A stretch of DNA of 10,016 nt from Alphaproteobacteria bacterium. Lineage in GTDB: Bacteria; Pseudomonadota; Alphaproteobacteria; Rickettsiales; UBA1997. The position numbers and the translations under genes are program-made. Position 1 is the stretch's first letter. Every line of letters starts with the position of its first letter. Below are positions 1-6,483 of this stretch, in pieces. The notes beneath the pieces are model-generated. The model did no database searches. It saw nothing but the letters and a program-made list of their open reading frames with translations, and was not told the origin of the DNA. The stretch covers positions 1 to 10,016 of the forward strand of contig VGDN01000030.1 in the NCBI GenBank assembly GCA_016869695.1, written 5' to 3'.

Positions 1-1753
1 CTCTATTAATATCAGAAAAATTAGCATCGGTAGTTGATTCTGCTAGTCTTGCTATTCGATCATAATATCTAGACAGATCCCCTATGCTAGAACTTGCTTT
101 CTTTCGAGCTGCGACTGCGCCCCTTACAGCTTTCGGAAAATTAGGCGGCAACAATACAAGCATATTACTCAATGCTTCTCCTTGTTTCTCAGTGGCAGTA
201 ATTGGTGTGTATACATTGTATACAGTAGCTACACCAACCAAACCACGATAACTAGCACTAGCCATCCCAATTTCATGTGAAAACTTAATACCATTGTCTT
301 TCCTCTTTATATAATAAACTTTCCCCCCGACATGAAAAAGATAAGTATCAATATCATTACCAACAACTATCTCATCGGCTTTTGTCTTATTATATGTAAA
401 TAATTTCTGGGCATTGCCAAAAAGGTTCTCAAGATCTAGTAGCATTTTAGCACTTTCCACTTCTTCAGGTGCCAATGCTATAGGTGGCAAAGTCCCACTT
501 GAAGTCCCACTTGAAGGCTTACCATCTGTTCCCGTCTTTGACATATCATCTTCATTATTTCCCCCAAATAAGGGGGTTGCTATTGGGGTATCGCGGCGAA
601 ATGTGGAGGTTGATGAGTATTTTCTTGAATGTCCAGTGACATTTGTGACTACCGCACTCTTGGCAACTTGTTCCAAATATGCCTCTAGAATATAATTAAG
701 TAATGGATTTGTTTCGTTCTTTTTATCATCCGCACCTGTTTCATAATGTGGAAATATTACTCGACGTAAAACAATATCCTCAGGCGAAACGGTGCCTTGT
801 GTCAGCTCATTATATAATTGATTGCGAATTGCATCATATCCGTCACTACCCATGACATCGCAAATACTCTTAATCTTATCAATGGCATATTGCTTATTTT
901 TTATATCGCCAAGCTGCACTAAACAATCCTTAATAATTTTTTCTTCTTCTGATTTAAGTTTTAAATGTTGTTTCTTTCCTTCTGCGGTAATCCTTAGATC
1001 AGGCTGCGCGAATTGTTGTTTAGCATCAGGGGTTCCATAAGTTGATATTAATCCAGAATCTTCATCTCTTAAAGTTTGATCACTTTTGCGTGTTTTGGTA
1101 GATATTTGTTTTGATAATTTGATCAACACTCCATCATAGATATTTCTTACATCTGATTTTGTTTTAAGATTATGCATGGCGATTGCCGCATAAACTCCGC
1201 AGGCGAGGTCGCTATCCTGAACTTTAGTAGCTCCAGATGTTGGGAAGGTTAATGATTTAATATCAGCCCTTCCGTATTTCCCCACAAAAAATCTGCTGAT
1301 CTCTTTTTGAATTCCTTCTTCAAAAGAACCTCCGCCAAAAGAATCATGTGAGGTACATTCGATCTCATATTTTCCACTTGTTGCTTTACTAATTACAATC
1401 TCACCACAATTCCAATGAAACTCACCTTTGCGATATGGGAAGAGGATTTTGATTGGATAAAGAGGTATTTGAGATACCTCAACAACAGCCATAATGCGAC
1501 TTAAATACTGATTAAGTATATTATGTTTTGCATCAGTTCCAAGGTCAGCAACGCTGATTGGCGGCATCTCGATAATAGTTCTTCCTACATCATCCCTACA
1601 TATTGTGCCACCCCCCATCAATATCCCATATGTACCACCACCATAATATGAATATCCATCTCTTGCATTCCTCGCAGCATTTATTTGCTGGATATCTCTG
1701 TCGCTATATGCGTAGAGAGTAGTATTTCTACTATTGATATCTGTTTTCGACAT
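1..1753 (-). CDS. CE-clan (Ulp1/YopJ-like) cysteine protease, probable secreted effector; 3' end outside window
   Basis: I translated this frame by hand: it is open for 584 codons from an ATG at 1751-1753 and runs off the left edge without a stop. Residues 113-185 carry the layout of CE-clan proteases: His113 followed by Trp (FHWNCGEIVI), Asp137 in CTSHDSFGGG, Gln179 and Cys185 in VQDSDLACGVYAA. The Gln-x5-Cys-Gly spacing is that of Ulp1/SENP enzymes and of YopJ. Trp after the His favours a ubiquitin/SUMO-type peptidase over a YopJ-type acetyltransferase, but this is inference. A glycine/tyrosine-rich segment at 35-49 precedes the catalytic part. After about residue 215 come a charged region (257-300), a Ser/Thr/Gly/Pro linker (about 405-425) with a tandem repeat, and a C-terminal part I do not recognise. 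There is no Sec signal peptide, so export, if any, would use another system. Bacterial CE enzymes are commonly host-directed effectors. The ATG has no Shine-Dalgarno sequence. The frame is certain and the family assignment is likely. Confidence 0.78.
   Translation of the reverse strand, partial: MSKTDINSRNTTLYAYSDRDIQQINAARNARDGYSYYGGGTYGILMGGGTICRDDVGRTIIEMPPISVADLGTDAKHNILNQYLSRIMAVVEVSQIPLYPIKILFPYRKGEFHWNCGEIVISKATSGKYEIECTSHDSFGGGSFEEGIQKEISRFFVGKYGRADIKSLTFPTSGATKVQDSDLACGVYAAIAMHNLKTKSDVRNIYDGVLIKLSKQISTKTRKSDQTLRDEDSGLISTYGTPDAKQQFAQPDLRITAEGKKQHLKLKSEEEKIIKDCLVQLGDIKNKQYAIDKIKSICDVMGSDGYDAIRNQLYNELTQGTVSPEDIVLRRVIFPHYETGADDKKNETNPLLNYILEAYLEQVAKSAVVTNVTGHSRKYSSTSTFRRDTPIATPLFGGNNEDDMSKTGTDGKPSSGTSSGTLPPIALAPEEVESAKMLLDLENLFGNAQKLFTYNKTKADEIVVGNDIDTYLFHVGGKVYYIKRKDNGIKFSHEIGMASASYRGLVGVATVYNVYTPITATEKQGEALSNMLVLLPPNFPKAVRGAVAARKKASSSIGDLSRYYDRIARLAESTTDANFSDINR
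491..514. repeat. 12-bp tandem duplication in the CE-protease linker
   Basis: AGTCCCACTTGA occurs twice back to back without mismatch (491-502 and 503-514). On the coding strand it adds a second Ser-Ser-Gly-Thr unit (SSGTSSGT, residues 414-421) in frame. It lies in a low-complexity linker, so it probably reflects replication slippage where length is tolerated. Confidence 0.85.
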
Positions 1754-1765
1754 ATTTTAGTTTTT

Positions 1766-1800
1766 AATAATCCCAGTCGCGTTTAGGGATTATTCCCTAA
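1766..1800. repeat. Two mutually exclusive hairpins just upstream of the CE-protease start
   Basis: AATAATCCC (1766-1774) is the exact reverse complement of GGGATTATT (1786-1794), a 9-bp stem with an 11-nt loop. TTAGGGA (1783-1789) also pairs exactly with TCCCTAA (1794-1800) around a 4-nt loop. Both use bases 1786-1789, so only one can form. In the minus-strand transcript the 9-bp stem ends 12 nt before the ATG at 1753. No U-run follows, so it is not an obvious terminator. A regulatory role is inference. Confidence 0.5.
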
Positions 1801-1824
1801 TCCTTACTCTTTCTAGCGCAAATC

Positions 1825-1907
1825 CCAACTCGTCATTCCCGACTTATATTTTCTTACGAGCGGAGCGAGTTAGAAACTGTAAGTCGGGAATGACTAGGGA
1901 GAGTTGG
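1825..1907. repeat. Long imperfect intergenic palindrome
   Basis: A perfect 15-bp inverted repeat, GTCATTCCCGACTTA (1832-1846) against TAAGTCGGGAATGAC (1880-1894), is extended outward by CCAACTC (1825-1831) against GAGTTGG (1901-1907) after a 6-nt bulge on the right side. Inside, TTCT...AGAA (1850-1853 and 1871-1874) continues the fold. The element fills the gap between the ATPase stop and the CE-protease start. It resembles the interspersed GTCATTCCCG-type palindromes found in many alphaproteobacterial genomes. It might also stabilise the 3' end of the ATPase transcript, but no U-run follows on either strand. Confidence 0.7.
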
Positions 1908-1935
1908 TTCTTAAGTGTTATTGGGGTTATGGTTA

Positions 1936-3159
1936 TCAAACATACCCCACCGGAATTGCCACAACGTCTCTCGACAGTGCAATATCTTTTTCAACAAAAC
2001 AAATCACCACACCGTGACCGATTTTTTTATTAAATTTTTTTAGCACGGAAAAGTTTTTTGAGGCGTTAAGTGAAGGTGTGGCGGTTTTTTTAAACTCGAT
2101 TGGATAAAGCGTGTCGGCGGTTTCGATGATTAGGTCGATTTCTTTTTGATCAGTATCGCGGTAATAATAAAAATGCGGTTCGAGCCCGTGATGCCAATAG
2201 CTCTTCAGAATTTCAGTGAATATATAAGTTTCTAAAATAGCTCCCGACATAGCGCCATTTTGCAGAGATTTTGCGTCAGTCCATTTTGTTAAATAAGCAC
2301 AAAGCCCAGTATCGAGAAAATAAATTTTGGGAGCTTTGACTAATCTCTTAGTAATATTGTTGTGATAACTGTTTAAGACATAAACCAAGCCCGAAGTTTC
2401 AAGAACTGATAACCATGATTTGGCGGTTTTATTGTCGATTGCGACGTCTCTGGCGAGATCATTATAGTTAAGCAAGCAACCAGTGCGGGCGGCGACTGCG
2501 GTTAGAAAATTATAAAATAAAGTTTCGTCGGAAATTCTGAGGATATCCTTAATATCGCGTTGTAGATATGTTTGGATATAAGAGCTGTAGAATATTTGCC
2601 TGGTCGATTCTTTTTTATCGACATTCACTTTTGGAAAAGAGCCACGCCATATTTGTTGATAAATTTCATCAAGATTCTTGGGTTTTTTAATATTTTTTTT
2701 CGCGGCACTAATCCATTTGATGTCCGGGATAAATGGCTTTCCATTATCTCTATTTTCAATTTCAGAATTGGATAATCCAAGCAAATCAACAATCGCAACC
2801 CTTCCGGCCAGGCTTTCGGTGACACCTTTCATTAAGTGAAATTTTTGCGAACCGGTTAACCAAAACATTCCATTTTTCTTAGCACGATCAACTGCGATTT
2901 TGATATAGCTGAAGAGTTGCGGCGCATATTGTACCTCATCAATGATTAGCGGGGATTTATGAGTTTGAATAAAAAGCGCCGGATCATTTTGTGCCATATG
3001 CCGGGCGTTAAGATCATCGAGAGTGACATATTGCATCTTTTTTGGGGCGCATATCTCAAGCAAGGTGGTTTTTCCAACCTGTCTTGGCCCAGTTAGGAGA
3101 AGGACTGGAAAGCTTTTGTTAATCTCTTTTAGCGTTTTTGTGAGGGTTCTTTTGTACAT
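1936..3159 (-). CDS. AAA_14 / DUF4143 family ATP-binding protein
   Basis: This is a P-loop ATPase of the AAA_14 plus DUF4143 type, common in bacteria and without a settled function. Near the N-terminus is a Walker A motif, LLLTGPRQVGKTTLL (about residues 20-34), then a Walker B motif LIIDEVQYAP, a sensor-like WLTGSQ and SLAGR. The C-terminal DUF4143 part ends with an EIDLII...PIEFKK pattern that resembles the acidic/lysine core of PD-(D/E)XK nucleases. That resemblance does not establish nuclease activity. I prefer the ATG at 3157-3159 (MYKRTLTK, 407 residues). A TTG at 3163-3165 would add two residues, and neither has a Shine-Dalgarno sequence. The length is normal for the family and the gene looks intact. 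It is on the same strand as rseP, whose stop is 62 bp upstream, with a small palindrome between them. These genes often appear singly as accessory loci. Roles in toxin-antitoxin or defence contexts have been suggested, but nothing here shows one. Confidence 0.88.
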   Translation of the reverse strand: MYKRTLTKTLKEINKSFPVLLLTGPRQVGKTTLLEICAPKKMQYVTLDDLNARHMAQNDPALFIQTHKSPLIIDEVQYAPQLFSYIKIAVDRAKKNGMFWLTGSQKFHLMKGVTESLAGRVAIVDLLGLSNSEIENRDNGKPFIPDIKWISAAKKNIKKPKNLDEIYQQIWRGSFPKVNVDKKESTRQIFYSSYIQTYLQRDIKDILRISDETLFYNFLTAVAARTGCLLNYNDLARDVAIDNKTAKSWLSVLETSGLVYVLNSYHNNITKRLVKAPKIYFLDTGLCAYLTKWTDAKSLQNGAMSGAILETYIFTEILKSYWHHGLEPHFYYYRDTDQKEIDLIIETADTLYPIEFKKTATPSLNASKNFSVLKKFNKKIGHGVVICFVEKDIALSRDVVAIPVGYV

Positions 3160-3167
3160 GCCCAAAC

Positions 3168-3202
3168 CAGTTTATTGTGGAATTGGATTCCAATGTAAAC
3201 TG
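3168..3202. repeat. Small two-stem palindrome between rseP and the ATPase gene
   Basis: CAGTTTA (3168-3174) pairs with TAAACTG (3196-3202), and inside TGGAAT (3178-3183) pairs with ATTCCA (3187-3192). The two stems are separated by a symmetric 3-nt internal loop. In the minus-strand transcript this hairpin ends 8 nt before the preferred ATPase ATG. There is no U-run. It could affect ATPase translation or protect the 3' end of the rseP mRNA. Confidence 0.55.
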
Positions 3203-3221
3203 AGATAAACTGATAGTCAAC

Positions 3222-4325
3222 TTACTTCACCAACCCCATAATATCATTAAAGGTTGTGACCACCATCAGGGCTAATATTAAACTTAGCCCGATTTGGAAG
3301 CCGATATTTTGATATTTTGCAGATAATGCTTTGCCACGTATGGCCTCGATTAGATAATAAAATAAATGACCACCATCGAGGGCGGGGATTGGTAATATAT
3401 TCATTATCCCGAGATTTAGAGATATCATTGCCATAAACCAACATATTGCCGAGATACCCATATCCACAGTTTTACCGGAATATTTGGCGATTTTGATAGG
3501 ACCACCTAGCTCTTCAACTGAGCGGCGTCCGGTTATTAATTCCCAAATCGCTTTGAATATTGCGATGGATATGCGATAGGTCTCGCGATTTCCCTCCACA
3601 AAACTTTCGGCAATATTCAAATCGCGATGAGATATTGATGAAGAAGTAATGCCTAACATTCCCACTTTTATCTCTTCACCAAATATATCTTTAGTTATCT
3701 GCGATTTAGGAGTGATTGATATATCAATCTGCCTACCCCCGCGCATAATATCAAGTTGCAATTCCCGATCGGCACTTTGTGAGATGATCATGCGCAACTC
3801 TTCAAAACTTTCAATCTCATCATTATTAACACGCAAAATCTCATCAGCTTTTTGTAGTCCCGAAGCAGCGGCAGCGCTGTTTGGCAATATCTCGTCAATA
3901 ATCGGCAAAGTAGTGTTTAGGCCGTTAACACGAAATAAGGCGGTAAATAAAAATATGGTTAAGATGAAGTTGGCAAGAGGTCCGGCGCCCACTATCCCCA
4001 TGCGTTGCCAAACATTTTTGCCGAGGAATGATTTGCGACGTTCTTCGGGCGACATATTCGCAAGCGCAGCAGAATCAGGCATCGAAGCACCATTTTTATC
4101 ACCATACATCTTCACATAACCACCAAAGGGAATTGGGCATATTTTCCATCTCGTGCCTTTTTTGTCGGTAAAGCCGAATAGCTCACGACCGAAACCGATG
4201 GCGAATTCATCAACTTGTACGCCGCATAATCTTGCCACCCAAAAATGCCCAAATTCGTGGATGAAGACGATGAGCGAGATGATGCAGATGAAAGAGATGA
4301 GGTTGTGTAGAATTAGTTGGAGCAT
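3222..4325 (-). CDS. rseP: RseP family site-2 zinc metalloprotease (M50)
   Basis: RseP is an inner-membrane zinc protease that cuts transmembrane segments. In proteobacteria it cleaves anti-sigma factors during envelope stress and remnant signal peptides. The first membrane helix holds the HEFGH zinc motif (about residues 23-27) in LIVFIHEFGHFWVARLCGV. Then come the FAIGFG and PIPFGGYVKMYG segments, a helix around 110-130 (GAGPLANFILTIFLF), one PDZ domain (about 135-205), and near the C-terminus the third zinc ligand in NILPIPALDGGHLFYYLIE, followed by a last helix. The 367-residue length suits the shorter one-PDZ form seen in alphaproteobacteria, compared with about 450 in E. coli. The ATG shares one base with the queC stop (TAATG), so translation is probably coupled to queC. 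The usual neighbours (dxr, bamA) are not here. The gene is intact. Confidence 0.96.
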   Translation of the reverse strand: MLQLILHNLISFICIISLIVFIHEFGHFWVARLCGVQVDEFAIGFGRELFGFTDKKGTRWKICPIPFGGYVKMYGDKNGASMPDSAALANMSPEERRKSFLGKNVWQRMGIVGAGPLANFILTIFLFTALFRVNGLNTTLPIIDEILPNSAAAASGLQKADEILRVNNDEIESFEELRMIISQSADRELQLDIMRGGRQIDISITPKSQITKDIFGEEIKVGMLGITSSSISHRDLNIAESFVEGNRETYRISIAIFKAIWELITGRRSVEELGGPIKIAKYSGKTVDMGISAICWFMAMISLNLGIMNILPIPALDGGHLFYYLIEAIRGKALSAKYQNIGFQIGLSLILALMVVTTFNDIMGLVK

Positions 4326-5101
4326 TAGTTGCTTCGGTAAATGATTGGATCAACAACGCCCGCCGCCGCGAATCCTGCCAGTCGCAACCGACATGAATCG
4401 CATTCGCCACAAGCAATATTGTTTATACCTACCTCATCCGAAAAAGCTGCTTTCTGACTACGAATTTCTGGCAAAAATTCACTCGGAGAATGATGCTGTA
4501 TATCCTGATGAGGTAGGTATATTGGGTCATAACAAGAATGCGTCTGAAAGTAATTAAGTCCAAGCCTAATACCGGTCTCAATGATTTCTTTTTTGCTCAT
4601 TTTGATTAGCGGCGAATGGATCTTGAATCCACCCTTCCCTTCTACGCCTGCAGCGGTTGCGAGATTGGCAAGCTTCTCAAATGCTAAGATGAAATCGGGA
4701 CGACAATCGGGATATCCGCTGTAATCAATCGCATTTACGCCGATAAAAATATCAAAAGCACCGATGGTCTCGGCATAGGCTAATGCATAAGAGAGGAAGA
4801 TGGTGTTGCGGGCGGGGACGTAGGTAATAGGGATAAGTGGTAAGTGGTAAGTGGTAAGGGATTTGGGGACGGGGATGTTGGCGGTTAGGGCGGAGCCGCC
4901 GAAAATTCTTAAATCGATTTTGGCGATTTTATGTTCGGTAACGCCGATTTGCTTGGCGATTTTTTCTGCTGATTCGAGCTCTATTTTATGGCGTTGGCCA
5001 TAATCAAAACTCAGAGCATAAGGCTCATAACCAAGATTCTTCGCAATCGCGAGCACAGTCGTGGAATCAAGCCCACCGCTTAAAAGAATAATCGCTTTCA
5101 T
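4325..5101 (-). CDS. queC: 7-cyano-7-deazaguanine (preQ0) synthase QueC, with palindromic-element insert
   Basis: QueC converts 7-carboxy-7-deazaguanine to preQ0 with ATP and ammonia, in the queuosine tRNA-modification pathway. The N-terminal PP-loop is clear ([16 protein letters not shown], residues 5-20), as are SFDYGQRH (31-38) and [12 protein letters not shown]. The zinc site is Cys190 (THSCYDP) and Cys231, Cys234 and Cys237 ([15 protein letters not shown]). In standard QueC the first two cysteines are only about nine residues apart. Here they are 41 apart, because residues 194-226 are encoded by a palindromic element (4424-4521). All four ligands and the frame are kept, so the enzyme may still work with an enlarged loop. 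A 7-bp triplication lies at 4834-4854. The stop overlaps the rseP start by one base. No Shine-Dalgarno sequence precedes the ATG. The gene diverges from tRNA-Val across a repeat-bearing spacer. Confidence 0.96.
   Translation of the reverse strand: MKAIILLSGGLDSTTVLAIAKNLGYEPYALSFDYGQRHKIELESAEKIAKQIGVTEHKIAKIDLRIFGGSALTANIPVPKSLTTYHLPLIPITYVPARNTIFLSYALAYAETIGAFDIFIGVNAIDYSGYPDCRPDFILAFEKLANLATAAGVEGKGGFKIHSPLIKMSKKEIIETGIRLGLNYFQTHSCYDPIYLPHQDIQHHSPSEFLPEIRSQKAAFSDEVGINNIACGECDSCRLRLAGFAAAGVVDPIIYRSN
4424..4521. repeat. Palindromic element inserted in frame in queC (RPE-like)
   Basis: TATACCTACCTCATC (4424-4438) is the exact reverse complement of GATGAGGTAGGTATA (4507-4521). The centre also folds: GAATTT (4462-4467) pairs with AAATTC (4475-4480), and the region between shows partial pairing (AGC...TTCT with AGAA...GCT). 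The whole is a 98-nt imperfect palindrome with dyad near 4472. It coincides with the extra ~33 residues between the first two zinc cysteines of QueC and contains no stop on the coding strand. Size, palindromy and in-frame placement match the behaviour of Rickettsia palindromic elements. I cannot assign it to a named RPE family. Confidence 0.82.
4834..4854. repeat. 7-bp triplication in queC
   Basis: TAAGTGG is repeated three times without mismatch (4834-4840, 4841-4847, 4848-4854) and followed by a partial TAAGGG. The 21-bp length equals seven codons, so the queC frame is kept (about residues 83-90, TTYHLPLI). It is probably replication slippage in a surface loop. Confidence 0.8.
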
Positions 5102-5130
5102 TATTTTTGATTTTGAGACTGGTGCAAATC

Positions 5131-5165
5131 TAAATTCTAAATTCTAAATTCTAAATTCTAAAATC
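5131..5165. repeat. TAAATTC tandem repeat upstream of tRNA-Val
   Basis: There are four exact head-to-tail copies of TAAATTC (5131-5158), then a degenerate fifth, TAAAATC (5159-5165). They fill most of the 68-bp spacer between the divergent queC and tRNA-Val genes, where promoters for both should lie. The degenerate copy contains TAAAAT, a possible -10 hexamer, but it is so close to the tRNA 5' end at 5170 that I do not call a promoter. Copy number may vary between strains. Confidence 0.85.
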
Positions 5166-5169
5166 TTGT

Positions 5170-5246
5170 GGGTGGTTAGCTCAGCTGGTTAGAGTGCTAC
5201 GTTGACATCGTAGAGGTCGGAGGTTCGAGTCCTCTACCACCCACCA
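5170..5246 (+). tRNA. tRNA-Val (anticodon GAC)
   Basis: This is a full cloverleaf. Acceptor GGGTGGT (5170-5176) pairs with ACCACCC (5236-5242). The D-arm is GCTC/GAGT. The anticodon stem CTACG/CGTAG (5197-5201 and 5209-5213) encloses loop TTGACAT with anticodon GAC at 5204-5206. The T-arm GGAGG/CCTCT carries the TTCGAGT loop. The discriminator A is followed by an encoded CCA (5244-5246). It would read the GUC and GUU valine codons. A protein gene starts 18 bp downstream on the same strand and may share the transcript. Confidence 0.97.
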
Positions 5247-5264
5247 AATAATCTTCCGAAAAAT

Positions 5265-6482
5265 ATGAGCAAGTTCACTCCAACTTTAGGTACGATAGAC
5301 GAGGACAGAGAAAGCGAGGACAGAGAAAGTGCTAACGAAGAAGAATATGGAGATGTGGTAGAGAATTGGTTTGATGGCATTCCCGCTGGCCTAGATGCGG
5401 AAAAATTCAGCAAGCAAGTAAATGACCAAGTAAAATCAGATCCGGTCAAGGCAAAGGAAGCATATGGCAAAATAATGGCGCTGCTAAGCGGAGATGGTGA
5501 AGATAAAGATACGCGGGCTCAATGCGAAGAGATTTGGAACATACGCAAAGATGTTGATGATATGGCACTCCAAACATTTGCTGATACGGTTTGGTCTATT
5601 CTGCAAAGCGAAGATACGGATATTTCGGCAGAAGATAAGGGCAAGGCCATTGAAGCACTCAAAAAGAATTTTGGATTCTTAGGTGATGACAAGGCGCGCA
5701 ATGCCAAAGAAACAGGCAATCTGACCATAAAAGCTGCCAGCGATTCTGTTGCGGCAATAGGCAATGAATCCTCAGCATCAGCGATGATTGCTGATGTTCT
5801 TAAAGGCAAAATTTCTGCACTAACAACTGACACACCGCCCTTGCCGACACCACAAGTTGTTAGTAGTGATACGCCTAACATCCTTCCTCCCACACCACCC
5901 GAAACAAAAGTTGCTGGTGGTGCGAATGGCACCCCTCCCACACCACCCGAAACAAAAAACGATAAAAAGACCTGGGAAACAACAAAAGAGGTGGGGATGG
6001 GATTGCTGAAGAGCGGCGTGGCCTTGGCAGTCTTTGTATTAATCGCCGCCACTCCTGCAGGACCACTAGTTGCTCTCGCTGCTGCTGGTGGATTTCTCGC
6101 ACTAACTGCGGATAATGAAAAGGATAAGCCTAAAGCCGATCCTAGCTATGTTGATGCCTGGAAGGAGTTCGCGAAAAAGGCTGAAAAAAATAAACAAGCG
6201 CAGGGACATGCGGTTAATGTAGGCGCTAAAAAAACCAACTCTGGAAAGGCTGCTGATAGCCTTGTCGAAGATGCGAACTTAGAACAGGATGAAGAAACCT
6301 TGACGCAAACCGCAGAAAATCTGCGCAACTCAACGAAGAAAAAGACTAATGAGCAAGACGCAAAACAAGAAGCGATGGACGCTGTTCATAATATCGCCGG
6401 AGAACTTGGAAACGCATCTGATAGCAGCACTGTCAAACCGCCGGTGATAACCACTTCAACAACCAGCGGGATAACCAGATAA
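5265..6482 (+). CDS. Hypothetical acidic, repeat-containing protein with central hydrophobic hairpin
   Basis: I do not recognise this 405-residue protein. The N-terminus is strongly acidic (residues 11-34) and contains a duplicated DRESE unit. Residues 40-180 look helical, charged and alanine-rich. Residues 189-232 are a proline/threonine linker with PPTPPETK twice. Residues 244-281 are very hydrophobic (LLKSGVALAVFVLIAA, then PAGPLVALAAAGGFLAL) and could form a membrane hairpin or one long segment. The C-terminal third (285-405) is Lys/Glu/Asn-rich, possibly coiled-coil, and ends Ser/Thr-rich. There is no N-terminal signal peptide. It is the only protein gene on the plus strand, starts 18 bp after tRNA-Val, and ends one base from the convergent secF stop. 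The composition suggests a lineage-specific, perhaps secreted or host-membrane-directed protein, which is inference only. The ATG lacks a Shine-Dalgarno sequence. The long frame and amino-acid composition support a real gene. Confidence 0.8.
   Translation: MSKFTPTLGTIDEDRESEDRESANEEEYGDVVENWFDGIPAGLDAEKFSKQVNDQVKSDPVKAKEAYGKIMALLSGDGEDKDTRAQCEEIWNIRKDVDDMALQTFADTVWSILQSEDTDISAEDKGKAIEALKKNFGFLGDDKARNAKETGNLTIKAASDSVAAIGNESSASAMIADVLKGKISALTTDTPPLPTPQVVSSDTPNILPPTPPETKVAGGANGTPPTPPETKNDKKTWETTKEVGMGLLKSGVALAVFVLIAATPAGPLVALAAAGGFLALTADNEKDKPKADPSYVDAWKEFAKKAEKNKQAQGHAVNVGAKKTNSGKAADSLVEDANLEQDEETLTQTAENLRNSTKKKTNEQDAKQEAMDAVHNIAGELGNASDSSTVKPPVITTSTTSGITR
5300..5329. repeat. 15-bp tandem duplication at the 5' end of the hypothetical gene
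   Basis: CGAGGACAGAGAAAG occurs twice without mismatch (5300-5314 and 5315-5329). It encodes a repeated Glu-Asp-Arg-Glu-Ser unit in the acidic N-terminus and keeps the frame. Confidence 0.85.
5886..5957. repeat. 24-bp direct repeat coding PPTPPETK, period 48 bp
   Basis: Bases 5886-5909 recur exactly at 5934-5957. Each copy encodes Pro-Pro-Thr-Pro-Pro-Glu-Thr-Lys, and the copies are 16 codons apart. They form a proline-rich linker before the hydrophobic region of the hypothetical protein. Confidence 0.88.
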
Positions 6483-6483
6483 A

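Noticed and set aside
414..1040. Plus-strand frames of 93 and 72 codons at 414-695 and 822-1040
   Set aside because: They lie antisense inside the 584-codon CE-protease frame, which has coherent motifs. Their own sequences are low-complexity.
1..1753. Wolbachia CidB-type toxin
   Set aside because: CidB has its Ulp1 domain near the C-terminus after nuclease-like domains and is paired with cidA. Here the domain is N-terminal and no cidA-like partner is visible.
1825..1907. Rho-independent terminator
   Set aside because: The hairpin is long and bulged and no T-run follows on either strand.
1936..3159. ATPase as part of a defence or toxin-antitoxin system
   Set aside because: There is no partner gene beside it. 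AAA_14/DUF4143 genes often stand alone, so the claim would be unsupported.
3649..4119. 156-codon plus-strand frame
   Set aside because: It is antisense to rseP, whose domains are intact. The peptide is Ser/Ile-rich without motifs.
5159..5164. TAAAAT as the tRNA-Val -10 box
   Set aside because: It is only 5 bp from the mature tRNA 5' end and has no matching -35. It is also just the degenerate copy of the 7-bp array.
5131..5165. CRISPR-like array
   Set aside because: The repeat unit is 7 bp and directly abutting, with no spacers and no cas genes.
5170..5264. Genomic island integrated at tRNA-Val
   Set aside because: I found no second copy of the tRNA 3' end in the window and no integrase. 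The downstream gene alone does not prove integration.
5519..6102. Minus-strand frames of 177 and 75 codons
   Set aside because: They are antisense to the hypothetical gene and show translated antisense repeats (SGGVGG) only.
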